Assembly (NCBI GenBank): GCA_026413225.1
Contig: CM048553.1
Coordinates: forward strand, 20,026,501-20,090,500
Source: Otis tarda
Taxonomy: Eukaryota > Chordata > Aves > Otidiformes > Otididae
Length of the DNA stretch: 64,000 nucleotides
Direction: 5' to 3'
The stretch's first letter is position 1, and each line of letters starts with the position of its first letter. The translations under genes and the position numbers were made by a program. Below are positions 33,601 to 46,571 of this stretch, piece after piece. Under the pieces are notes generated by a model that saw only the letters and a list, made by a program, of their open reading frames with translations, was not told the origin of the DNA and ran no database searches.

Positions 33601-36600
33601 TTCTTTATTTCAACTGTTTCTATTTAAACACTCGACATAATAGATGCTCAAAATGTATGAACTAATAAAATTAAGAGACTGCTAAGTATTTTTAAAAGGT
33701 AGCAAATTTTCCTGAAAAGATTTCAGCAGAAGGATTTAAGCCCATCTAGAGATATATAATACACTGCTTTCATTTATGGCATGTTCAATAAATCAGTAAA
33801 GCAATAAGCAGCAGAGCAGCGCAGAAGGAAGATACACTGTAATTCACAGAATGCCTGAGTGCAATAAGAATAAATGATTGATATTTGATTGATGCTTAAG
33901 AACGCTTCCTCTACAGCAAGAAAGTTAAAGTATATTCTTCTACTTAAAGAACTAGACTTGCAAGTTCACTACATTTAACTTTTACATATAAAAATCCTCT
34001 GAAATATTTAAAATAGTTTTATATTTGTCAGCATCACTCCAAAATGGTATTTTACTGTAACAGTATGACTGTGAAGTTTCTCAAGTTGAAACTATTTGCA
34101 TTCATAACAGGACATGTACTCAAATTTCAAATGCTACAAAATATTTTCTGATAACAGGCCTCATTTCTGTCTCAGCTCCACACCAGTAAGGTTTTAATAC
34201 TCAGCGTGTGATGAGAGATGAAACCAAGTGTGAACAACTTTCGGGTCCCATGAGTAGGCTGACTGTTGAAGCTGTCAGGTTCAATTGCATCATTCCACAT
34301 TATTCAATGCCCCAAACTGCTCCCTAATTGTTAGAGGCTTAACATATTCAAAACCATTGTTTAGGCTAATGCTGAAATGCCTACAGTTGAGTTTCCATAA
34401 AGAAAGGGGAGGGATTTAATTGTAGTACTGAACTCTCCTCCTTTCATGATAGGACAACAAGGATGGCCGAAACAACCAATTCCAAGACGGCTTCTTAATC
34501 AGTTTCTATCCTATCAATATCCCTTTTCCCCTCTGCTTTAAACATAGTCATTGCTATGTTGTAGCTTTGCGTTACATCATGATGCTTTCCAATTAGTGAC
34601 AGATCACCTAATTACCTACCGTAACCAATATCTATTTGTCAACAATAATTTCAAAGGATATTTTTATCTTTTAATAAGGATATCCCTTATCCCTTGAAGT
34701 ACGAGTACCAGATTAATGTGGTTGGGGTCATACCATTTACCAATCATACCAGGTTCTTCATCACAGCACAATGCTGTGATAGAAAGCCCAAAACTACCCC
34801 GTGTTCCTATTAATATGAAGTAACAAAACCAAGAGCACTAGATATCACCAACAGTTACCTCTTATGGCCAACTACTACTAAAAAGAGTATAAAAAATTAT
34901 GCAGATGAAGTGTAAAGCTAAATTTTTTGCAAGCTATTCTACTACACTTCTGAGAAGATGTTACTAAGGCTTTCCATGCAATCATCTAGCTTCACAAAAT
35001 ATGGAAGGAAATTCAAGCACCAGACCACATATTAACATTGGCTTACTTCATCTAGAAGTCATCTTAAACTGATGTATTTTGTCAACGGCAAGCAACATTT
35101 ATTGTGAACAATGTACTATTGAAAATAACATAAAAATTAAAACCTGCATTGCAATTAAATGAGCTTATATACTCAAACATATTAACGCTATGTACATAAT
35201 GATAATAAAAAACTGATAATATAAAAGAGCTGCCTTTCAAGTGAAAGCAGCAAAAGCAGCCTGGCCTTATGTTTCCTAGCTTAACTTGAAAAAGTGAAGA
35301 AAAGTTATTTTACCTCTAGAATTTTTAAGGCCAGTTATGCTACGGGTGGCATATAACAATTGGCTTTTCTTGGGTATTCAACGCCATGGGAAGAATGTGC
35401 TACTGCTTCCTTTTACTCTTTCAGTACCTCTGGTATCATCTTTAATTTCATTTAGGAGATGTGGGGGAACCGCTGCTACGCATAATGACTTGCCTTCTCT
35501 GAATTGTTAGCTGTTCATCTGGGATGGCAATACACACCTACATACCCGTGGATGATCAGGCTGCAGTTAACTGCAGCAGCACACCACATTTCTAGGAAGC
35601 CCAGGAGGAAGTTCTGCCACATCAACAGCTTTTTACGCATCACATGCTGCAATGCAACTCTAGAATATTTTCACCACAAATAAGGAATTTGCTTAGAAAT
35701 CTTATCTAGACCTTGTTTCCCATGAAAAAAATTTCCGAATTCCAGTTTGTTTTCCTATATGCCAAGAAATACAGGTAGAATTGAGGACAACACAGAAAAT
35801 CCTTAATAAAATACTGTTTCCACATTTCTTCTGAAAACCCTCATATGACTTTTCAAAACAACTAGCACAACACAAAATATTAAAATGTGACATGATAAAA
35901 CACTATTTATGTATTTTACCTAAACCGATACTTTTATTTACACCTTTTCAATTTGTATTTTGGCTTTCATATTTGAAAGTTTACATAATTAATTTCCAAG
36001 GAAACTATATCCACTTCTTGACTAAAACAACCTACAGCACTATTGATCACTGAAAGCAGAAAGTGTACTTCTTACAGCTAACCACACCTCGCCTGCTATC
36101 ATACATACATCACAAATGTGAATCAATCCCAAAAACTCACTGTAGTTTTCTACTCATTCATTCTACAAAAGCAATATTGGGATTGAAAAGATAACTCATC
36201 CCATACTGCTACTATTACCATCCAAGCACTCTGAAGTTCTTAAAGTCTGGGGTTTTTTAAAAACAGATAATCGAGGTGCAGTTTTACAAAAAATGTTTTC
36301 ACTAACTGGCTGAAATAAAATATTTAACTGAAAAGCTTAATAAGGAGGCTGTAAAAGTTAAAACGAAATTAGGAAAAGAGTTTGTGATATCTTACAAGAA
36401 AAAAGGAACTTCTCAAACAAAAAGAACATTAATTACAAATGCACAAATTATTGTAATTAAAATCTGTCAGGAAAACTGTATATGTGACATGCAAAATCAT
36501 TCTATGGATATATTATTCACATCATTAGTACTTATTATGTTACTAGCAAAAATAAATACTTTGACCTTCTAGCTGTAATGAAGACTCTTGCTTATGAACA

Positions 36601-39600
36601 AGCAAATAATCAAACATTGTCTCTGAGAATCGATTGTTTTGATTAAACGTGCAAATAAATCCTTCAATTAAATGAAACTATCTAACCTTCAAGCAGTAGC
36701 ACTCAAATATTTTGCACGAATGGCATGAATGAATGCAACTGGGAAACAGTGGGATTTGAAAGGCAAAATGAAAAATTAATGGCACACCTACAGAAACTAA
36801 TTTATACCTCTGCCCAGTGTACAACAAGGGCACATCAAGTCATTAAAAACCACATGGGTAGAAGGCCCATCTTCCAATAATTTGAAAAAGCTATAATCTC
36901 AATTGTACTACTAGTTTACTCATCTCTTCAATGATAACCAAGCTAGATATTATATAAAATTTTAACCAATTAAAATCTATTTATTTATAAACTAGACACA
37001 AAAAGAAACTTGTACAAAAACTTACAAAAATGCTACTTTATTAAGAGGTCTTTTTTGTTTATTTCTAAAAAAAGGAGGCTTTACAGAGATAAGACGCTGG
37101 GATTCCTCCACCTCCCCCACAAACCTAACTGAAAACAGAGCTATCATTTCTACACAAATCTCTTTTACCTCAAGTTTGTTCCTCCATCCTTTCCATCTAC
37201 CTCTGTCTTCACAGCACTTAACCTGTATGTGTTCTACATAGACAATGGAAGCAGCACCTTACCCAGGAATCTGTTTTCCTTAAGAACATTAACCTATCTA
37301 TCAGGAATCACAATTTCACTCTCATATAGATAAGCAGAGAGAATGACTTGATTAGGAAACAAATCCAGTATACCCACATAAGTAATCTATTTTCATCACA
37401 TGAGTATTCCAAAGAAAGCCAGATACTCATAGTATGGCAAATAACAGATCTAAGAGAAAAGTAAGTACTTTCAAGATCATCTATACTTTCAAAAATAGTA
37501 ATAACAAAGAATAAGCCACTTATTCACAAACACTGACATTTTAACTTCCTAAATAAACCTCAATAGTCTTTGCTACTTAAGTGGTGAAACAAACACCTCC
37601 AGCAGCAGAATTACCGCTGTGTAAAAACACTTGCAAGATTCTCCACATTTTATACAAGGCCTGTAAGGGCACTGCCTCAGCAATGAACTTCGCAGCTTGT
37701 AACAAAGCGTACACCATGTAAACGTGAAATCTTTTGCAAGTTAAACCTAAACATTCAGTTCCATCTAAATATTTTTACTTATTCTTTCCATTGCATAGAG
37801 ACTAGAAAATTTCACATTTTTCACATTCAACACCATTACTATTGTCTCAGGCAGCTAAATTGAAGCAGTGCTACACTCAGTTCAACGAAGAGGTCAATGT
37901 GCCTCAGTTGCCTGGAGACTGATGGTTGCTACAGCAGCACCAGATAAGCCAAGCTAAATAAGCTTCAGCTTGAAGGCAGAAAACATTTATTGCTAGACTG
38001 AAGCATTGATGCAGTTGTCTCAGCATGCAGCCCTGCGCAAAATCATGCAACTGCCTTTCAGGCTACCTGCATATTGCGTAAGTCTACGTGAAGACAATCT
38101 TACTGAAGCAAGAGGAAAATACAAAACGTAAAGATTTTAATTGGGCTAAATACTAGATTACTTGCAACTATGATTCCTTTGTTCTTCTAGTTGAGTCACA
38201 TGTTAGAAGGAATTTTCCCTCTGGCTGTAAATTCTTCCTCCTTGCTACTCTCCTCCACCCCCACTCCAAAAATCCTCAGCTAGATTGAATGAGAAGAAAA
38301 TTAGATTTTGACCCATTTTGCCTAGAAGTAACAAGGAATTAAAGCAGCTTTTAAGTGACAAATGAGAAAATTTAGATGGAAAAGCCTTTACTAGCATGGT
38401 TCTTTTACATTTTTAATTTTGCAAGACTCTTAAATTTAAGTGACTGTGACACAAGTATGGTTTAGTGGTTTTGGAAGGAAAGTCACTATTTTGCATTGAT
38501 ATCTTACACCACAGTACCAAGCTCCTCTCTGTCTACAACATCCTGAGGGATGCATTTAGCACACTTTAAATCCACCAGCACTGGCAATTTCCTGTGACAA
38601 TGAGTCCCAAGGATGAGTAACATATTCTGTTAAAACTTATTTCTTTTTGTTCTGGATGTACTGGCTTTTCCTTTTATATCTTTTTCTTAAGTTATGAAAT
38701 AAAGAGGACAGACTAATTTCAGCATCCAGTCTGTGATCCATGCTGATACTTTACCTTTGACTCAGTGGGCAGGAACCTCTTTTGAGAGATCTTATCATCA
38801 AGAGGTGTTTTGATAGTCACATAAAATATGTTAATTGGTTTTCATGTATCCACCATTTCTATTGACTAGAGAATTCTAGTACCACAGTAAGGATATGATT
38901 CTGTTTTTTCTGGAAGCATGCTGCTTAAACCATACAACATCATGATCCCCAGATGTTTTATTATTCTCTTTTTAATTACCACTCATATTAAAGGTAATAC
39001 AAATCATCTTTAGAAAGACAAATGCAGAAAATACAACCAAACTGGCAACAGATTTGTAAAATCTGCTACTTCTATGTCAGGTCTTTAAAAAAAACCAAAA
39101 CAAACAAAACAAAAACAGACCAACGACAAAAAACACCACACAACACACTGTATGGCAATGTATAAATTCAACTTTTAAAACTGAACTAATAGAGCTTGCA
39201 AAATATACTGTTTACCTGCAGGAAAGATCACTTAACTCTAGATTACATCAAATGAATTAGTAACAGCAAAAGGAAAAGGCTGGTATGACCTGATGTCATG
39301 ATCATCTGAGAGAGTATATTTGGGAGAAATTTAGCAATACATTAACATATTGTCATATATGCTGTCTACGCTTTACAAGAATGACTGATTTCTAAGTGGT
39401 GAGAGGTTTCACCACAAGGCACCCATCCGTTACTAGCTTTGCAGGCAAGCACTAGAAATCTATACTACCTGCACTCTGGGCCATTCAGCATCTCAACTAT
39501 TTCTGTATTAAGAAACAAACTTCAGGAAGTGGCCTGAAAAAAATTTAAAAAGAGCATAAGAGTCTTTGTAAGTTAGGGAAATCACCTCTGATTATGTCTT

Positions 39601-39908
39601 ACATAATTTACCATAACTAGAATAATTTTATTTGCATTGCAAGGAAGTACTACTGCTTAAATAAGTTCGTTGAGATGATTTCAAAGTCTCTGGTTTTAAG
39701 TCTTAAGATGTTCTGATCCAAAGGTGTCTGCAAGCATATTACACTAAATTCTTAACTTCTGCCATTACTCATGGTTGTGATGTGTACCCCTGGGAGCAAA
39801 GCAGAAAGTTCACTCAAGCAGCCAGCTATCCAGTGCAGGTTACTCGAAGTCCAAGATTGTTACATCTGCCATATCCCAATGTCCTAGAACTGAGGGCAAT
39901 TTGTCTTT

Positions 39909-39931
39909 TGTGTGTGTGTGTGTGTGTGTGT
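39909..39931. repeat. (TG)11 microsatellite
   Basis: Eleven uninterrupted TG units. Confidence 0.95.
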
Positions 39932-42145
39932 ATTGATTCTACTCCCCAAAGAAAAGTTCATTAAACACTGACAGCCAATAGACCTGCCATTTTCTAGAGT
40001 ACCCACAGAGAGGATGGCCTCTGTGGCAATCCTCAAGATCTCAGGATTCTTGAGCTTTCACATTCCTCTATTGTCAACAAATAACTCCAAACCTACTGGG
40101 GAAAAAAAAAAAATAAGCCTTCTCTCCCCCTCTAAAAGCTGGATCAGACACAGGAGTATAACCACCACTGTATGAATGCTAAAGAAAACCTTGCTGTTTT
40201 TCTACTGTTCCTAGGGAAAGTAAAGCCAAACAAACTTCAGATGGGATAAAGGAAGTGACTAAAGCAAATTTCTTTCACTTAGAATTGCAACTGAGTAGTA
40301 GCATCTACAATCCCAGTTCTCACATGTCCACGATGGAGGCAGTAGCTCATTACACTATGCTGAAGTGAACATATCATGCCACCACAAATAAATCCTGGAT
40401 TAAGAAGAGTAACGAATAGCAACTACTCAGCTTCTCTATCTCTGTGCAAGCCATAAGGACTGCTGGTACAGATACTCCTCGTCCTTTTCCTTCTCTTTAT
40501 TAGCTGCTCTTGTGGCAAAGGAAGCACAGTGCATAAAGCAAGAGATGGGAATTTAGGAAGAAAATAAAACAAAAGCTGCAGAAGAAGAAAAAGAGCTTTA
40601 AAAATAAGAAAAATCCACTAGCAAAAAAAACCCCATTTTTCTCTCTGTCCTAAGAAAGAGAAAATCTTCTGGATTGTACAATATTGTTTGAAAACGCCTC
40701 ACAGATGTGCTTATTACAGTCACTAAAAGCACAGATACCATCGCATAGGAGAAGAAAAAAAAAATAATCTTCAAAGTCACAATTTGGTCTTATTAAATTT
40801 CCAGAATAAACTCTGAAAATTTCAGAATAAACTGGAGTTTACTACAATGTAAAAGATCATGTTACTGAATCATTCAACACCAGCACCACCAGAGAGTCAA
40901 TGAGCTACAAATGTTTACAATCAAAGGCTGTACGTCTTAAAGAAACCACTACATCCCATTTCCATTCCCACTAAAAATACTGTTGAAATAAGATTACAAG
41001 ATACTTAAATGTATGTTTTTTTCTTAAAGAGGAATACAATCTGAAAGATGGCTTCAACAATCAACAACTGGAAGAAAAGTAAATTTAAAACCTTTACTTC
41101 CATTTCTGTAGTCTGATCCTGTACTGTGAACGTAGAGACCCCAGAAATAAACAGCCACAGAACACTAGCAGGGTAATTTCACTCATTTAAGTAATCAAAA
41201 AGAACAGACAGCTCAGCCAATTTCAGCCTCAATCTCAACCAAAGTAGCAAACATTTCATTATAAGACACTAAATCTACTATGTCAATATTAAAAAAAAAA
41301 TAAAAACATTATAATATAAGAATCTAACAACCACCATTTTCTGATGAGCAGAAAACAAATCCTGCTGTACAATACCAAAAGAATCTGAGGCACCCAGGTC
41401 ACTGCCTTTTTATGAACACACATTAATCATTAAGAACAACTTATGAGAAAGAGCAATACAGCAAACTTACAGAAAAATGTAACAAGCTGACAAACATTTT
41501 TGCTATAATTATGAAACACAAGGAGATCTTTGAGATAAAAACAGCATAGGATCTCAGAGTGGCGCAACGCATGACTTGGCTCAACAGGGAAAAATTAAGA
41601 CAGTATTCAGAATCCAAATGCAAGAAAGTTATTTTTCTCAACGACAGAGCACATATTAATATTCGGAAAAGTTAAAGATATGCTTCTGAGAGAAAAGACA
41701 GTAGTTTAGGATATAGTAATTTGCTGTTACATGCAAAACAGCCAGACTGACAAACACGTCAAGAGGATCAATTCATAGAAAACCAGGAGCAAATATTTGT
41801 GTGGGCTGTACCTTCTTTCATGTATCCCTTTTTTTCCTATATTCTTGCAATTGTTATGCTAATAAAGCCTCACCGAAATAAGCACTGTAACCTATCTGAG
41901 GCTATGCCCAGGATATATGAAAAAGAAGAACAGGATATAAAAAAATCTGCATTTCCACCAAGTGGCATTTTTACTAAACCATTGATTCCCACCTGGTGAG
42001 GAACACCAGCATTTAAATTCAGTTATGGCACAGTATGGAACACAAGCTAATAATCTCTTATGGATTTATGAGATTGGAATAAACATTATGAGTGGTATGA
42101 GAGAGAAGAAAATGAGACACAAAAGAAAACGTAATTGTAACAAGG

Positions 42146-42197
42146 CCCATACTGTGGTTTTGTCTTAAAAACAAGCAAGCAAAAACCACAGTATGGG
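42146..42197. repeat. perfect inverted repeat / hairpin, 16-bp arms
   Basis: Left arm cccatactgtggtttt (42146-42161) and right arm aaaaccacagtatggg (42182-42197) are exact reverse complements around a 20-nt loop. Pairing can be extended slightly into the loop with a bulge. It does not end in a T-run and has no evident target-site duplication. It could be a very short MITE, a retained foldback or a chance mutation-templated palindrome; its stem is shorter than that of a typical miRNA precursor. Confidence 0.8.
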
Positions 42198-43606
42198 AAC
42201 TACCATACCAGACAGCAGAATGAAAAAAAAAAAAAATCAAAAATCCAAGATGTTCAAATTGGGGTTTTTTTAAAAAAAAAAAAAAAAACAAAAAACAAAG
42301 CTTTAAAATCAGTGCTGTTTACTTGTTGAAGGAAAAAGCAGAACTTGGAGGTTTAAATCACCGAAGTTTTATATGGGCATATCAGTTATTAAAAAATAAC
42401 AAAAGGCACACTAGTATTACCTAATATTCTCACTTGAGGACAGTTGCTTTCAATTGCTTGCACATTTTCTCAGTACTAGGAACAAAATTTTCTGTATTAG
42501 ATGTCTACCATAACCTCCCAATCAAAATATTTTAGCCAATTTTGAGACTAATTCTATGGAAATATATTTTTTTCCAAGATCATCACTCTAGAATTTCTCA
42601 ACACCCTTGTGCTTTAAAAAAAGATCCATCAAAATTTGACAAATTTATGATGGACCCAAAATCATCATTACAAATGCCCAATAGAGATCTAAAAACAGCT
42701 GAAATCTTAAGAGGAGTGCACCTTGGCAGTACCACTTCAAGGCTATTCCAATTTTTAGCACTATTCCAATTGCATGGCTGCCATCCTGACCAAATAGCTG
42801 AGTAACCAAGCTTTGGGCTTACTTGTTCTCTTAACTAACAGTTTAAATAAAACCTACTTTTTAAACTGTTACTTTACATCTGCTATAGAGGCACAAGCTT
42901 ACCTTAACTTATAACCATTGTATGTATAGCTATGATCTTGGTTTATTTTCTTTTAATTAGAAGACTACACAAAAAAATACATTAGCACACCGTTATTTGA
43001 AGACTTTCATGGTCAAGAGCTGGGTAAACACTGAGAATATATCCACAAGAGCCCAGCAAGCAGACACAGCACTCTGATGAAACTTTGCAGAACTAAGTAG
43101 GTAAACCCTAATCCTTGAAGTATAGTCATTTATGATAACTGCATGGAAAAAAAAAAAAATGGTTCTCTCGAACTGGAGAACAAGTGTGTGGTAAAATAGG
43201 CTCTCTTGACTGAGTCTCTTCAAACACTAGTAAGGATCTCAGGGACTGAATCTAAAAAAAGACTCCCAGAGTCCAGGAAAAACAAAGGCATGTTACAGGT
43301 GGCTGTCATAATTCAGTGTGAATCAAAGACACTTCCAGGAGGGAGACTTGCTTGGAATTTTCAAGTATTAAAAGCTGGGAAAAAGCATCTAATCTGCCTG
43401 GTGCAATGACAGAAGTAGTATCAATCCTAAACTTCAACCAGCACATGAAAGCACTTAATACTTTAAAACGCACAACAGACATTCATATTCTTTCTCCTCC
43501 ATGCTAGGAAGTACTCTATAAAATCAATTCCCCCATGAACAAGGAAGAACTGTGTCCATGGTCCTTAAAGCTTCTATCAAAACTGACAAATCAGCAGTCT
43601 AACAAG

Positions 43607-43634
43607 AAAAAAAAAAAAAAAAAAAAAAAAAAAA
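43607..43634. repeat. A28 homopolymer
   Basis: Twenty-eight consecutive A, then CCAACC. No SINE or processed gene body is recognised beside it. Confidence 0.9.
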
Positions 43635-44849
43635 CCAACCAGAACGGTGACAGTTAAAGCAATTTAGCTTTAATCGGATATTTCCATTGCCTACCTGTTG
43701 GATGTTACTGGATGCCAGACAAAAAGGCAAAATGCCAGTCTAACTGCAAATAGTAAAGACAGGGAATATGGAAAGGAAAAAAAAGACTGGGACAGTAAAC
43801 ATAGGTGCCTTGGTTGTGGAGTATAACTTGGAGACATGTCATGGTACACAGCTTATCTGAGGCATGATGTTTGGTTGAAATATCAATGCTTGTATAATGG
43901 TTCAGATGATGAAAGGACCAAGTTTAAACTTATGCACTGACACCACAGAGATAAGAAAAAACAAAGACTATGCCTTTACCAATTTCCAACTGGCAGACAC
44001 TAGCTACCAAAGTATAGTCCTAGAATCACTGAAGCAGCACTTCGTTAATTCGTTAACACAGGAGTTCCCTTTTAAGGCTGTCAACCAAAACTTCTCCCTA
44101 TTTGAACCTCTCTTTATAGGTCAGATCCAAAGACTCTTTAAACGGTAGCAGCTATGAATATGATCCTAACAAGTAAATCTATGACCACTTGAAAACAAAT
44201 TAGGCACTGAGGTAAGATACACAACTCCTCTGGGGGAAAAAAAACCAAACAATTTAAAAAACAACACATCTCCCAAAAAAAACAGAGCCAAAGGAAGGAC
44301 AGGGATTTTAAGCATTTAACCTATGGAGGGCTCTCTAGTTCTGCTCAACACTAAGAAAAAGTGCACCTCCTATGGTATACTTCACCTTTTTGTGACAACA
44401 CGAGGGGAAAAAAAAAAAACCAAAACACTATGTTATGTCTGTTCCTGCTGGCTAAATATGGACTCTGTGAGACTGCTTTTTTAAATCCATGTATCCTCTG
44501 ACAGAGTTTAACAAATAGAAGTGATGGTGCACAATTCTTGCTTACTTAACTTTTCCATGTCATTTGTGATTTTTACAGACCTCTGTCTTATCCCATCTCA
44601 GTGTCTCTTTTTCAGGCCAAGAGTCCTACACTATTTACTCATTCCTTATAAAGATGCTGCTCCTTGCCATTGTTCACCACCACGGCTCTTGTATCTCTTT
44701 TGATATCTACTGTATCTGTTTTGAATAGAAACTGCATTTTCCCTTTAACATGAATTTCATTGGCCCTCTTACCACCTTGTCAACATAGGCTGGTGAGGTC
44801 TTTCAGCAGTTTGTGACAGCTGATTTTCCTAACAGCTCACTGCGTAACA

Positions 44850-45285
44850 TGGCATAATCAGCAAACTTGGCTTCTGTCCCACCTCCTTTCCCTAGATCAT
44901 TTATGAATACACTGAGCTGTACAAAAGGCTGTAAATGCTGATCTCTCCAAGACTCTGATGGTACACCTCTCCACTGTGAAAAGTGAGCATCTACTTGTCT
45001 GGGTTTCTAGAAATCTTTTAATCTGCTACTAAGCTATGACACAACCTCTCCCCTTATCTCCAGATTTCTCAATTTAAGTGTCTTCAGTGAGTTATGTTGT
45101 GTAATACTCTTTGGGATATTTTAGTTTCGTTTTGTTTTAAAAAAAGGAATGAACTCCAATTGGTTGTGATTTCCCCCTTCACAAAAGCTATACTGGCTTG
45201 TCACCAAGCATCGTATTTTTAATTCTTTTTTTTTTTTTTAAATAGTTTCTATCACTTCGTGCAACAGAGATGACACCTAATTTTG
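44850..45285 (-). repeat. ancient CR1-like LINE relic (reverse-transcriptase part)
   Basis: On + the order 'cataatcagcaaacttgg', 'tagatcatttatgaata', 'acctctccactgtgaaaa', 'cttttaatctgctac', 'ctccccttatctcc', 'gatttcccccttcacaaaag' and 'tagtttctatcacttcg' matches, collinearly and at typical spacing, the complement of an old amniote CR1-type reverse-transcriptase region (AGATCATTTATGAATA...CTCTCCATTCTGAAAA...GATTTCCCTTTACAAAAGCC...TAGTTTCAACCA). The coding sense is therefore the - strand. It is too decayed to keep an open frame. Assignment to the CR1 group is from memory of the consensus. Confidence 0.55.
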
Positions 45286-45784
45286 TGTGAAACTGACCAA
45301 CAGGTTCCAAAGTTACAAAACAGAAGTCACACACACTAGCATAATGCAAGCCTTATTTCTTTAGGAAACCAGTCCAGAAGGATTACATGAAAATATGAAC
45401 TGTTAATTGTAACAACAAAGTGTTATTTGATATTGAAATGTGTTCTATGTTGGCCTGCACATAGTGCTTCTGCTACACACGTACACCATACACACACACA
45501 CACGTGCACATACACACAGACGTAAGTATGTATGTATGAAGTTTGATTTTAATTCTTCAACTTTATATCCACTATCTTAAATCACTGTAAACTCTATAAA
45601 TTAAAAGCTGATGGCTTATATGTACACATGAAAAATATACATTTGATGCATTCATTGTAAAACAGACTACCATCAGAAAATGCAAAATACAAGAAACAGG
45701 AAGTATAAAAACACCACGTCCAGTACAGTGTTCCTTCATACTTACACTCTAATCATGGTGGCTCTATACAACTGTAACTTCATA

Positions 45785-46060
45785 CTCTCTTGCCTTGATA
45801 AATGCAATCTTGCTCAACTTAAATTCATACAAAATACTACCATAAAGGTATTTTTTCTGCTTCATTACTTCAACTATGTCACCCTTCTGTCCTCCTCCAG
45901 TGCCTCCCCATCATCAAATATGAACTACATATCTTCATTTGTATGACCTTGTAAATACAAAACTAGAGCATTTATGTCAACTTTCATTTGCTATCAAGAT
46001 GTCAGCCTTGGCCACCTCTTTGCCAAAGCTAGTCTTAGTTGTCCATTTGTCAAATCTCAC
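45785..46060 (+). repeat. ancient L2-like LINE relic (3' part of reverse transcriptase)
   Basis: On + 'cttgataaatgcaatctt', 'aaattcatacaaaatactac', 'cttcaactatgtcaccctt', 'cctccagtgcctccccatca' and 'tcaaatatgaactac' follow the L2 segment that encodes the end of the reverse transcriptase (CTTGACTACTGCAACCTC, CAATCCATCCAAAATGCTGC, TTTGACCATGTCACCCC, TCCACTGGCTCCCCATC, ATCAAATACAAACTC). In translation IQNTTIKVFFLLHYFNYVTL mirrors the IQNAAARLVF...HVTPLL block. The frame is broken elsewhere. It lies 500 bp after the CR1-like relic, in the opposite orientation. Confidence 0.58.
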
Positions 46061-46392
46061 AAATAAACTCCTCTGTTCTTTAAGTGATATCAGCATTTTT
46101 GTACAAAACATGCAAAACTTCACATTTTCCTCTTTTAAATCTTTTCTTAAAACATTGTTGACAACAGACATTTGTTAGAGCTCTGATGAACTGACTATTT
46201 TTTTTAAAATGTATGTGCTTTACAAAGATGGAACTATGTAATATCATGGGGAACTTCTAGCCACTGTAATTTTTTCACAACAAACACAATGTTTATCAAC
46301 CTATTTTCCAAATAAATTATTGTTTCTTTTAACATTGAAAACAAGCAGGTCAATAACAGGGTTTGCTATCTTAAACTCTTGCGATAGTTTAC

Positions 46393-46571
46393 CTGAGTTG
46401 CAGCAACAACAGTAGTTATAGAAGGCGCAGTTGAAGGTGATAGAGCTCCCACTTGCTGCAAGTGGCCTGAAGCCTGCTGAGGTAAATGAGAACTGGAAAC
46501 GGGAGTGCTAGATCCTGAGCCAGATACTGCATTTGGAAATGATACTGCTACATCATTGCTGCTAAAAATAC
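46393..46571 (-). CDS. MLLT10: MLLT10 coding exon: Ser/Gly-rich middle region
   Basis: The most upstream MLLT10 exon in the window, 179 nt between 'tttttccag' and donor 'gtaaac'. Two bases complete a glycine, then 59 codons: IFSSNDVAVSFPNAVSGSGS, STPVSSSHLPQQASGHLQQV, GALSPSTAPSITTVVAATQ. Human AF10 has VSFPNVVSGSGSSTPVSSSH and LPQQSSGHLQQVGALSP here, followed by a divergent ATTQ. It ends in phase 0, matching the start of the ANTLPGSS exon 15.8 kb away. Compared with human the serine run after GIF is shorter (SSND), a normal length change in low-complexity protein. Confidence 0.96.

Larger units (their letters stand above)
30615..46392 (-). other. MLLT10: MLLT10 intron, 15.8 kb
   Basis: The largest complete intron in the window. 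Recognised in it: a (TG)11 microsatellite (39909-39931), a 16-bp-arm hairpin (42146-42197), an A28 run (43607-43634), an antisense CR1-like relic (44850-45285), a CA-rich patch (45489-45516) and an L2-like relic (45785-46060). Two stretches (33360-33560 and 37840-38100) look less AT-drifted than the rest and are discussed as candidate conserved elements. No exon of MLLT10 or of another gene was recognised; the open frames are all short and lack similarity. Confidence 0.8.

Noticed and set aside
42146-42197. Hairpin as a miRNA precursor
   Set aside because: The paired stem of 16 bp plus a few loop bases is below the usual two-turn stem, and no flanking basal pairing is evident; kept only as an inverted repeat.
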